Assembly (NCBI GenBank): GCA_905192745.1
Contig: CAJJLZ010000011.1
Span: 11,156 to 75,155 of the forward strand
Reading direction: 5' to 3'
Source: an uncultured Oscillospiraceae bacterium
GTDB taxonomy: Bacteria > Bacillota > Clostridia > Oscillospirales > Acutalibacteraceae
DNA: 64,000 nucleotides
Below the pieces are notes generated by a model. That model was not told the origin of the DNA, made no database searches, and was given only the letters and a program-made list of their open reading frames with translations. This document shows positions 50,995 through 58,578 of the stretch, piece after piece; position 1 is the stretch's first letter, and each line of letters begins with the position of its first letter. The position numbers and the translations under genes were made by a program.

Positions 50995-52500
50995 ATGCCC
51001 ATTGATTTCTTATATCCCGACTATGAGGTGGTGCGCAACGATTCCCGCTGCATCGCCTGCCGCGTATGCGAACGGCAGTGCGCCAACGAGGTGCATTCCT
51101 TTGACTCAAAAACCGGCCGGATGACGAGCGACGAATCCAAATGCGTCAACTGCCATCGCTGCGTTTCCCTCTGTCCCACCCGGGCGCTGAAAATCGTCAA
51201 AACCGACCACTGCTTCAAAACCAACGCCAACTGGACCGGCGACACCATCGCCGAGGTATACCGGCAGGCGGGGAGCGGCGGGGTGCTGCTTTCCTCCATG
51301 GGCAACCCGAAGCCTCTGCCCTCCTATTTCGACCGGATGCTGATTAACGCTTCTCAGGTCACCAACCCTTCCATTGACCCGCTGCGGGAGCCGATGGAGA
51401 CCAAGGTATTCCTCGGCAAAAAGCCCGGACGGATCGAGCGGGACGCCGATGGAAAGCTGATCGACAACCTGCCTCCCCAACTGGAGCTGTCGGTGCCGGT
51501 CATGTTCTCCGCCATGTCCTACGGCTCGATCAGCTACAACGCCCACGCCAGCCTCGCCCGGGCCGCGCAGGAGCTCGGCATCTACTACAACACCGGCGAG
51601 GGCGGCCTGCACGAGGATTTCTACCAGTACGGCGCGAACACCATCGTACAGGTGGCCTCCGGCCGGTTCGGAGTACATAAGGGATATCTGGACGCCGGCG
51701 CGGCGATTGAAATCAAGATCGGTCAGGGCGCGAAGCCGGGAATCGGCGGCCATCTGCCGGGCGCCAAAATTGTCGGGGACGTTTCCCGTACCCGGATGAT
51801 CCCCGAGGGCTCGGACGCCATCTCCCCCGCACCCCATCACGACATCTATTCCATCGAGGATCTGCGCCAGCTGGTCTACTCCCTCAAGGAAGCCACGGCC
51901 TATAAGAAGCCGGTCATCGTTAAGATTGCGGCGGTACACAATGTGGCGGCTATCGCCAGCGGCATTGCCCGCAGCGGCGCGGACATCATCGCCATCGACG
52001 GCTTCCGGGGCGGCACCGGCGCGGCGCCCACCCGCATCCGGGACAATGTGGGTATTCCGATTGAACTGGCCCTTGCCAGCGTGGATGAACGGCTGCGGCA
52101 GGAAGGCATCCGGGGGGATGTTTCCATCGTGGTCGGCGGCAGCATCCGTTCCAGCTCGGATATCGTCAAGGCGATTGCCCTCGGCGCGGACGCGGTATAC
52201 ATTGCGACCAGCGCCCTGCTGGCGCTGGGCTGTCATCTCTGCCGCACCTGCCAGCAGGGCAAGTGCAACTGGGGTATCGCGACCCAGCGTCCGGAGCTGG
52301 TCAAGCGTCTGAATCCGGATATCGGCTCCCAGCGGCTGGTCAACCTCGTCACCGCCTGGCGGCATGAAATCATGGAAATGATGGGCGGCATGGGCATCAA
52401 CTCCATCGAGTCGCTCAAGGGAAACCGTCTGATGCTCCGCGGCGTCGGCATGACCGACCGGGAGCTGTCCATCCTGGGGATCAAGCACGCCGGAGAATGA
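50995..52500 (+). CDS. Glutamate synthase central/FMN domain protein with ferredoxin head
   Basis: 501 residues from ATG 50995 (AGAAAGGCAGGGG upstream; the frame opens inside the previous gene). It begins with two 4Fe-4S motifs, CIACRVCERQC and CVNCHRCVSLCP. The FMN barrel follows: MFSAMSYGSISYNAHASLA, GEGGLHEDFY, IKIGQGAKPGIGGHLPG, IAIDGFRGGTGAAP, VVGGSIRSSSDIVKAIALGADAV. CHLCRTCQQGKCNWGIATQ should ligate the 3Fe-4S cluster. It reduces 2-oxoglutarate plus ammonia to glutamate. Confidence 0.95.
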   Translation: MPIDFLYPDYEVVRNDSRCIACRVCERQCANEVHSFDSKTGRMTSDESKCVNCHRCVSLCPTRALKIVKTDHCFKTNANWTGDTIAEVYRQAGSGGVLLSSMGNPKPLPSYFDRMLINASQVTNPSIDPLREPMETKVFLGKKPGRIERDADGKLIDNLPPQLELSVPVMFSAMSYGSISYNAHASLARAAQELGIYYNTGEGGLHEDFYQYGANTIVQVASGRFGVHKGYLDAGAAIEIKIGQGAKPGIGGHLPGAKIVGDVSRTRMIPEGSDAISPAPHHDIYSIEDLRQLVYSLKEATAYKKPVIVKIAAVHNVAAIASGIARSGADIIAIDGFRGGTGAAPTRIRDNVGIPIELALASVDERLRQEGIRGDVSIVVGGSIRSSSDIVKAIALGADAVYIATSALLALGCHLCRTCQQGKCNWGIATQRPELVKRLNPDIGSQRLVNLVTAWRHEIMEMMGGMGINSIESLKGNRLMLRGVGMTDRELSILGIKHAGE

Positions 52501-52618
52501 CACGAATCCTGCGGATTCGTGTTCCTGCGTGAAGCTTTGATTCGCGTTATTCTGCGGATTCGCGTTGGATTTCCCCTGAAACTCCATTTGATTCCGACTT
52601 TATGAAAGGGCGGTACCG

Positions 52619-53047
52619 ATGAAACGGATTTATGTCAATGAGGAATGGTGCCTTGGCTGCCATCTGTGTGAATATTACTGCGCCTTCGCCAATTCCGGCG
52701 AGAAGGATATGGTACACGCGCTCAAGGGCGTGACCATTTCCCCCCGCATCCGGATTGAGGAGAAGGGCGGCGTCAGCTTCGCCGTCTCCTGCCGGCACTG
52801 CGAGGAGCCGCTCTGTGTGAAGGGCTGTATTACCGGCGCTCTGAGCATCCGGAACGGCGTAATTGAGGTTGACCGCAGCAAATGCGTCGGCTGCTATACC
52901 TGCATCCTCTCCTGCCCCTACGGGGCCATCATGCCCTCGCAGGACGGCGCGATCCAGAAATGCGAACTCTGCATGAAAAACCGGGACGGCAAGCCCGCCT
53001 GTGTGCAGGGCTGTCCGAATAAGGCCATTGTGTTTGAGGAACGGTAA
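52619..53047 (+). CDS. 4Fe-4S ferredoxin-type electron-transfer subunit
   Basis: 142 residues with four cysteine groups: CLGCHLCEYYC, CRHCEEPLCVKGC, CVGCYTCILSCP and CELCMKNRDGKPACVQGCP, as in HycB/CooF-like proteins. By position it carries electrons between the FAD protein (53074) and the glutamate synthase core. The 118 bases upstream contain a short hairpin, CACGAATCC/GGATTCGTG, at 52501-52521. Confidence 0.92.
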   Translation: MKRIYVNEEWCLGCHLCEYYCAFANSGEKDMVHALKGVTISPRIRIEEKGGVSFAVSCRHCEEPLCVKGCITGALSIRNGVIEVDRSKCVGCYTCILSCPYGAIMPSQDGAIQKCELCMKNRDGKPACVQGCPNKAIVFEER

Positions 53048-53073
53048 CGGGGAGAGGAAAGGAGAAAACCGCC

Positions 53074-54330
53074 ATGACCAACTATGTATTGATCGGGAAC
53101 TCGGCCGCCGCCGTCGGCTGTATTGAAGGCATCCGGCAGATCGATCCGGAGGGCGCGGTCACCGTCGTCAGCCGGGAGCCCTACCACACCTATTCCCGGC
53201 CGCTGATTTCCTACCTGCTCTGCGGCAAGACCGATGAGCAGCGAATGAAATACCGTCCGGATGATTTCTATGAAAAGAACAACGCCGCGTTTCTTCCGGG
53301 GCGGACGGCCGAAGCTGTAGATCCGCAGGCGAAAACCGTCGCGCTGGACGACGGTACCATCCTCCCCTACGACAAGCTGCTGATTGCGGCCGGTTCCACC
53401 CCCTTTGTCCCCCCGATCGACGGGCTGGAGAGCGTAAAGAACCGCTTTTCCTTCATGAGTTTGGACGACGCGCACGCGCTGGAAAAGGCGGCCGCCCCGG
53501 AAAGCCGGGTTCTGGTTCTGGGCGCGGGCCTGATCGGCCTGAAATGTGCCGAAGGGCTGGCCAAACGGGTCGGTTCCCTCACCGTAGTGGATCTGGCCGA
53601 CCGCATCCTGCCAAATGTTCTGGATGCCGAAGCGGCCCGCCTTGTGCAAAAGCATCTGGAGGCGCACGGCATTTCCTTCCGGCTGTCGGACAGTGTGCAG
53701 TCCTTCGCCCCCGGCGCCGCCTTGCTGAAGAGCGGCGAAACCCTTTCCTTCGATATTCTGGTCACGGCGGTCGGCGTCCGGCCGAACACCGCCCTCGCCG
53801 TACAGGCAGGCTGTGAGGTAAACCGGGGAATCGTAACCGACGACGGCTGCCGTACCAGCGTCCCGGATATCTACGCGGCGGGCGACTGTACCGAAAGTCT
53901 GGACATCACCACCGGCGCCCGGCGGGTGCTCGCCCTTCTTCCCAACGCCTATATGCAGGGCGAATGCGCCGGCGTCCATATGGCGGCGGAGGCTGTCGGG
54001 ACGACGACCAGCGTGCGGTATAACCGGGCGATCCCGATGAACGCCGTCGGCTTCTTCGGGCTGTCGATCATCACCGCCGGGGACTATCAGGGCGAGGAAT
54101 ACATCGCGGAAAAGGAAAGTGAAGAAACCTATAAAAAGCTGGTCACCCGGGACGGGCTGCTGAAAGGCTATATTCTGGTCGGCAACGTGGCCCGCGCGGG
54201 GATTTATACCTCCCTGATCCGGGAAAAGACCCCGCTGGACACCATCGATTTCGAATTGATCCGGGAAAAGCCGCAGCTCATGGCCTTCTCCCGCAGAGAG
54301 CGGAAACGGATTCTTTCCGCCGCGGAATAA
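53074..54330 (+). CDS. NAD(P)/FAD-dependent oxidoreductase of the glutamate synthase cluster
   Basis: 418 residues of the pyridine nucleotide-disulfide/NirB-like fold: FAD start YVLIGNSAAAVGCIEGIRQIDP, YSRPLISYLLCGK, DKLLIAAGSTPFVPPIDG, NAD(P) site VLVLGAGLIGLKCAEGLA, TAVGVRPNTALA, and DIYAAGDCTE. No redox-active disulfide CxxC is present. It likely takes electrons from NAD(P)H to the ferredoxin subunit, replacing GltD. It lies 26 bases after the ferredoxin gene. Confidence 0.92.
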   Translation: MTNYVLIGNSAAAVGCIEGIRQIDPEGAVTVVSREPYHTYSRPLISYLLCGKTDEQRMKYRPDDFYEKNNAAFLPGRTAEAVDPQAKTVALDDGTILPYDKLLIAAGSTPFVPPIDGLESVKNRFSFMSLDDAHALEKAAAPESRVLVLGAGLIGLKCAEGLAKRVGSLTVVDLADRILPNVLDAEAARLVQKHLEAHGISFRLSDSVQSFAPGAALLKSGETLSFDILVTAVGVRPNTALAVQAGCEVNRGIVTDDGCRTSVPDIYAAGDCTESLDITTGARRVLALLPNAYMQGECAGVHMAAEAVGTTTSVRYNRAIPMNAVGFFGLSIITAGDYQGEEYIAEKESEETYKKLVTRDGLLKGYILVGNVARAGIYTSLIREKTPLDTIDFELIREKPQLMAFSRRERKRILSAAE

Positions 54331-54360
54331 GGCGGCCGGCAAAACGGATAGAAAGGTTGA

Positions 54361-55107
54361 ATGGGAATGGACAGAACGGATAAATTGGTCATTCAGGCGA
54401 ACGGCCTGCACTTTCAGAAGCTGAACGAAGCGATCCGCGGGGCGGAAAGCACGGCGGTCGATATCCGGGGCTGCAACGGCCAGCGGTACATCGCCAGCGG
54501 ACTGGGCGGCCGGGACATCACCATCAGCGGCACCCCGGGCAACGCTCTCGGCGCGTATCTGGACGGCTGTAAAATCACCGTTTTCGGCAACGCGCAGGAC
54601 GCGACCGGCGACACCATGAACGAGGGAGAAATCTGCATCCACGGCTCGGCCGGGGACGCGGCCGGCTACGCCATGCGGGGCGGCAAAATTCTGGTGGAGG
54701 GCAACACCGGCTACCGTGCCGGCATTCATATGAAGGAATACAAGGAAAAGGTTCCCGTTCTGATCGTCGGCGGCGCGGCCGGCAGCTTTCTCGGGGAATA
54801 CCAGGCGGGGGGACGGATCGTCGTGCTTGGTCTGGATACGGGGGACGGCCCGATCGTCGGCCGCTTCTGCGGCACCGGCATGCACGGCGGAAAGATTTTT
54901 CTTCGCTGCAACGACCTGCCGGCCGACCTCCCCGCGCAGGTCATGGCGGCCGAGGCGGGGCCGGAGGACCGGACCGAGCTGCGGGAACTGCTGACGGATT
55001 TCTGCCGGGAATTCGAACGGGATATGGAAGCCGTTCTGAATCATCGGTTCTATGTGCTTACGCCGAACACCAGCAATCCCTACAAGCAGTTGTATACCTA
55101 TAATTAA
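54361..55107 (+). CDS. Glutamate synthase GXGXG (GltB C-terminal) domain protein
   Basis: 248 residues forming a right-handed beta-helix: CNGQRYIASGLGGRDITISGTPGNALGAYLDGCKITVFGNAQDATGDTMNEGEICIHGSAGDAAGYAMRGGKILVEGNTGYRAGIHM carries the repeated G-x-x-G-x-x-x-G turns, followed by GGAAGSFLGEYQAGGRIVVLG and GRFCGTGMHGGKIFLR. It is the structural third of glutamate synthase. Ribosome site GAAAGG. Confidence 0.94.
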   Translation: MGMDRTDKLVIQANGLHFQKLNEAIRGAESTAVDIRGCNGQRYIASGLGGRDITISGTPGNALGAYLDGCKITVFGNAQDATGDTMNEGEICIHGSAGDAAGYAMRGGKILVEGNTGYRAGIHMKEYKEKVPVLIVGGAAGSFLGEYQAGGRIVVLGLDTGDGPIVGRFCGTGMHGGKIFLRCNDLPADLPAQVMAAEAGPEDRTELRELLTDFCREFERDMEAVLNHRFYVLTPNTSNPYKQLYTYN

Positions 55108-55140
55108 GACGGATGTCGGGACGATTCCGGCAAAACGCCG

Positions 55141-55168
55141 TTGACCGGGCGGCAAAATGTGATAAAAT
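55141..55168 (+). promoter_or_regulatory. Internal promoter before the second glutamine synthetase
   Basis: TTGACC 55141-55146, 16 bases, extended TGA-TAAAAT ending 55168. The GC-rich leader to 55293 contains two hairpins (GGGCGCG/CGCGCCC near 55175-55220 and AAAGCCG/CGGCTTT near 55227-55252) but no AAAGGC hexaloop. Confidence 0.6.
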
Positions 55169-55292
55169 AAAATGGGCGCGTGGGTGCGCTGTGGACTGTT
55201 CCGTTTTACAGCGCGCCCTCCGCAAAGCCGATCCGCTTCGGCCGGCTTTTCCAATCCCAATTTCGCCCGGCCGCGGCCCGGCAGAAGAATGG

Positions 55293-56606
55293 ATGGTTGA
55301 TGAGTCTATGGATTATACCATGAAGGAAGTACTGCAGTTTGTGGCGGAAAACGATGTAAAATTTATCCGTCTGGCGTTTTGCGATATATTCGGCATTCAG
55401 AAAAACATTTCCATCATGCCGGACGAACTGCCCCGCGCCTTTTCCGAAGGGATTTCGTTCGACGCGTCCGCCGTGCGCGGATTTTTGAACGTGGAGGAAA
55501 GCGACCTGTTCCTCCGTCCCGACCCACGCACCCTCTCCGTCCTTCCCTGGAGGCCGTCGCACGGCCGGGTGGTGCGGCTGTACTGCGATATTCTCACCCC
55601 GGACGGACAGCCCTTCGGCGGGGATGGCCGGGCCGCGCTGCGCGCCGCGGTGAAGCGGGCGGAGGACGCGGGCTTTTCCTGTCAAGCGGGTTCGGAATGC
55701 GAGTTTTATCTGTTCGAGCTGGACGACGAAGGGAACCCGACCGACATTCCGCACGACCGGGCCGGTTACTGCGATATCGCCCCCAAGGATAAGGGGGAAA
55801 ACGTCCGGCGGGAAATCTGCCTGACGCTTGAGCAGATGAGCATCCGGCCGGTCAGCTCGCACCACGAACAGGGCCCCGGGCAGAATGAGATCGATTTCCG
55901 GTACGGCCCCATGCTGGAAGCGGCGGACAATCTGGTCACCTTCCAGTCGGTGGTGAAAACCATCGCCGCGCGGAGCGGCCTGCACGCTACCTTTATGCCC
56001 AAGCCTCTGCCGCAGGAAAGCGGCAACGGCCTGCATATCAATCTCTCCCTCTACCGCAACGGTCAGAATCTTTTCCGCATCGGGAACGAGCATTCCCCCG
56101 AATCCGAAAGCTTTATCGCGGGAATTCTCCGCCGGGTGCGGGAGATCACGGCTTTCCTGAACCCCGTCACCAACTCCTACGAACGGTTCGGCAGCTTTGA
56201 AGCGCCGAAATATGTGAGCTGGTCCCATCAGAACCGCTCCCAGCTGATCCGCATTCCCCCGGCGCGGGACGAGCATCTCCGGATGGAGCTGCGTTCCCCC
56301 GACCCGGTCTGCAATCCCTATCTCGCCTTCGCTTTGCTGCTGGACGCCGGGATGGAGGGAATCCGGGACAAGCTGCCTCTCTGCCCGCCCTGCAACGGCG
56401 GCGGACACGAGCGGCATTCCGCCGGCCGGGAGGCTCTCCCCGCCCGGTTGGATGAAGCGGTGGCGCTCGCCCGCTCCAGCGAGTTTGTCCGGACGTCCCT
56501 GCCTGGCATTCTTCTGGAGCACTATCTGGACGCCAAACAGGAGGAATACGAGCAGTGTCTGGCCGCCGTGGATCCCGCGGAATGGGAGCACGACCGGTAT
56601 TTTTAA
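55293..56606 (+). CDS. glnA: Glutamine synthetase, GSI-like
   Basis: 437 residues from ATG 55293, or 432 from ATG 55308 (MDYTMKEVLQFVAENDVKFI); both are plausible. FIRLAFCDIFGIQKNISIMP, SDLFLRPDPRTLSVLPW, AGSECEFYLFE, HHEQGPGQNEIDFRYG, GNGLHINLSL, NPVTNSYERFGSFEAPKYVSWSHQNRS and RMELRSPDPVCNPYLAFAL are GSI motifs. The adenylylation loop (NLYDLPPEE) is not seen, so it belongs to the alpha type, regulated otherwise. It sits directly behind the glutamate synthase genes and before the ANTAR regulator. Confidence 0.95.
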   Translation: MVDESMDYTMKEVLQFVAENDVKFIRLAFCDIFGIQKNISIMPDELPRAFSEGISFDASAVRGFLNVEESDLFLRPDPRTLSVLPWRPSHGRVVRLYCDILTPDGQPFGGDGRAALRAAVKRAEDAGFSCQAGSECEFYLFELDDEGNPTDIPHDRAGYCDIAPKDKGENVRREICLTLEQMSIRPVSSHHEQGPGQNEIDFRYGPMLEAADNLVTFQSVVKTIAARSGLHATFMPKPLPQESGNGLHINLSLYRNGQNLFRIGNEHSPESESFIAGILRRVREITAFLNPVTNSYERFGSFEAPKYVSWSHQNRSQLIRIPPARDEHLRMELRSPDPVCNPYLAFALLLDAGMEGIRDKLPLCPPCNGGGHERHSAGREALPARLDEAVALARSSEFVRTSLPGILLEHYLDAKQEEYEQCLAAVDPAEWEHDRYF

Positions 56607-56612
56607 GGAGGA

Positions 56613-56643
56613 AACGCCTTCGCCCGGAAGGACGGCGCGTTTT
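56613..56643 (+). terminator. Weak hairpin after glnA
   Basis: AACGCCTTC ... GAAGGACGGCGCGTT followed by TTCTTCC. The stem has bulges, so termination is probably partial, with read-through into the ANTAR gene. Confidence 0.4.
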
Positions 56644-56699
56644 CTTCCTTCCCTGTCAGAAAGGGGCACGGTGCGCTCCGGGAAAGAAGGGAGAGTCGT

Positions 56700-57269
56700 A
56701 TGGACAGCGTACTGATCGTATCCGGCACCGATAAAGGCCGCGATATGCTGGCGGAACTCTGCCGCTCCGGTGAATATGAACGCGTCCTTTCCGCCGCGAG
56801 CGGCAGCGAGGCGCGGCGGATGCTGCTGGAGGATGAATTCGACCTTGTGCTGATAAACGCGCCTCTCCCCGATGAATTTGGGCACGAGCTGGCGCTTTCC
56901 GCCGCGGAAAGCACGGCGGCGGGGGTGATGCTGATCGCCAAAAGCGACGTGGCGGACGAGGTATCCGCCCGGGTGGAGGATTTCGGTGTGTTCGTTCTCC
57001 CCAAGCCGGTCAGCCGCGCCCTTTTCTTCCAGTCGGTCAAAATGATGGCGGCCTCCCGCAAGCGAATGCTCGGACTGAAGCAGGAGACGCTCCGTCTGCA
57101 GGAGAAAATCGAGGAGATCCGGCTGGTGGATCGGGCCAAATGCGCCCTGATCCAGTATCTGAACATGACCGAACCGCAGGCCCACCGCTATATTGAAAAG
57201 CAGGCGATGGACCGCCGTCTCCCCCGCCGGGCGGTCGCGGAAAGCATCCTGAGCGCTTACGAAAGCTGA
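56700..57269 (+). CDS. ANTAR-domain RNA-binding response regulator
   Basis: 189 residues. The first ~120 form a receiver-like domain (SVLIVSGTDKGRDMLAELCR ... DEFDLVLINAPLPDEFGHEL ... VLPKPVSRALFF). The phosphorylatable Asp is atypical: the residues DLVLINAPLP leave Asn at the usual position, so control by phosphorylation is doubtful. A coiled coil follows, then the ANTAR domain: KIEEIRLVDRAKCALIQYLNMTEPQAHRYIEKQAMDRRLPRRAVAESIL, with the expected A-x3-Aromatic-type pattern. ANTAR proteins bind A1/G4 hexaloop hairpins and prevent termination. Predicted targets are the two leaders at 49.5-49.8 kb. Confidence 0.92.
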   Translation: MDSVLIVSGTDKGRDMLAELCRSGEYERVLSAASGSEARRMLLEDEFDLVLINAPLPDEFGHELALSAAESTAAGVMLIAKSDVADEVSARVEDFGVFVLPKPVSRALFFQSVKMMAASRKRMLGLKQETLRLQEKIEEIRLVDRAKCALIQYLNMTEPQAHRYIEKQAMDRRLPRRAVAESILSAYES

Positions 57270-57336
57270 CGGCGGCGGGGCGATCTCCGCCGGGCGGAAA
57301 GTTGAGCACCGTCTCCCCGCTTTTTGCAACTTTCTG

Positions 57337-57365
57337 TTTACAATCCTGCACGGATATTGTATAAT
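57337..57365 (+). promoter_or_regulatory. carA promoter
   Basis: TTTACA 57337-57342, 17 bases, perfect TATAAT 57360-57365. About 85 bases of leader follow before ATG 57458; no PyrR-binding loop was recognised. Confidence 0.85.
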
Positions 57366-57457
57366 TTTCGATTGGAACCACGGCAATTCCGTTCGCGCCG
57401 AACCGGCCGGCCGCCGGTTTACGGCATATGCTCAGCAATCATCGGAGGGATATATTC

Positions 57458-58531
57458 ATGGAACAAAAAGCCTATCTTGTTCTGGAAAACGGCACCGTTT
57501 TGGAAGGCAAGCGGTTCGGCGCCGAGGCCGATGTAACCGGGGAGATCGTATTTACCACCGCGATGACCGGTTATCTCGAAACGCTCACCGATCCCAGCTA
57601 TTACGGCCAGATCGTGGTGCAGACGTTCCCGCTCATCGGCAATTACGGCGTGATTCCTTCGGACTTCGAAAGCGCCGCCCCCTGCTTGAAAGCCTATATT
57701 GTGAGAGAATGGTGTCAGGACCCCTCCAATTTCCGGAGCGAGGGCGTTCTTGATGCTTTTTTAAAATCTGCCGGTATCGTCGGCCTGTACGATATCGACA
57801 CCCGCGCCCTGACCCGGATCATCCGGGAGGCGGGGGTCATGAACGCGCAGATCGTCTCCTCCCGGGAGAAAGCCGACCGGGAAGCGCTGAAGCGCTACAC
57901 GGTCGCCGGCGCGGTGAATGCGGTCAGCTGCCGCGAGCCGGTTCCTCCGGCGGCGGAAGGAACGCGGAACGTCGTGCTCTGGGATTTCGGCGCCAAGGCC
58001 AACATCCGGCGGGAGCTGGAGAAGCGGGGCTGCGCGGTCACGACCGTCCCCGCCTCCGCCACGGCGGAAGCCATCGCCGCGATGAAACCGGACGGCGTGA
58101 TGCTCTCGAACGGCCCCGGCGACCCGGCGGAAAACACCGGCATTATCGAAGAACTCGCCAAGCTGTGCAAAACCGGCATCCCGCTGTTCGGCATCTGCCT
58201 TGGTCATCAGCTTCTCGCCCTGTCCCAAGGGGCGGAAACCGTCAAGCTCAAATACGGCCACCGCGGCGCGAACCAGCCGGTGCGGGACACCGAAACCGGC
58301 CGGGTATACATCACCAGCCAGAACCACGGGTACGCCGTGGTGGGCGATTCCCTTCCGGCGGGGGCGCGGCTGAGCTTTGTCAACGCCAACGACGGCACGG
58401 CGGAAGGCGTCGTGTACGACAACATGCCCGCCTTCTCGGTCCAGTTCCATCCGGAGGCCTGTGGGGGGCCGCTGGACACCGGCTTCCTTTTCGACCGCTT
58501 CATGGAAAACATCGACCGGGCGAAAGCATAA
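57458..58531 (+). CDS. carA: Carbamoyl phosphate synthase small (glutaminase) subunit
   Basis: 357 residues from ATG 57458, with ATCGGAGGG upstream (the frame opens at 57428). The N-terminal domain has YLVLENGTVLEGKRFGAEADVTGEIVFTTAMTGYLETLTDPSYYGQIVV. The class I glutaminase has LSNGPGDPAENTGIIEELAK, FGICLGHQLLALS with the nucleophilic Cys, GHRGANQPV, and FSVQFHPEACGGP. It feeds ammonia to CarB for arginine and pyrimidine synthesis. Confidence 0.97.
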   Translation: MEQKAYLVLENGTVLEGKRFGAEADVTGEIVFTTAMTGYLETLTDPSYYGQIVVQTFPLIGNYGVIPSDFESAAPCLKAYIVREWCQDPSNFRSEGVLDAFLKSAGIVGLYDIDTRALTRIIREAGVMNAQIVSSREKADREALKRYTVAGAVNAVSCREPVPPAAEGTRNVVLWDFGAKANIRRELEKRGCAVTTVPASATAEAIAAMKPDGVMLSNGPGDPAENTGIIEELAKLCKTGIPLFGICLGHQLLALSQGAETVKLKYGHRGANQPVRDTETGRVYITSQNHGYAVVGDSLPAGARLSFVNANDGTAEGVVYDNMPAFSVQFHPEACGGPLDTGFLFDRFMENIDRAKA

Positions 58532-58578
58532 AACGGCCCCTGCTTTCCTAAACTCAATGACAGAAAGGCTGGATCAAT

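Noticed and set aside
55227..55252. A third ANTAR leader before the second glutamine synthetase
   Set aside because: The hairpins there have no six-base loop with A1 and G4 closed by a proper stem, and the terminator-like T-run is only four bases.
52918..55260. Long minus-strand frames opposite the glutamate synthase genes, and likewise 33124-35415, 16105-17703 and 25847-27667 opposite other genes
   Set aside because: Same GC-driven antisense openness, His/Arg/Gly-rich composition, no motifs, and each covers an unambiguous gene on the other strand.
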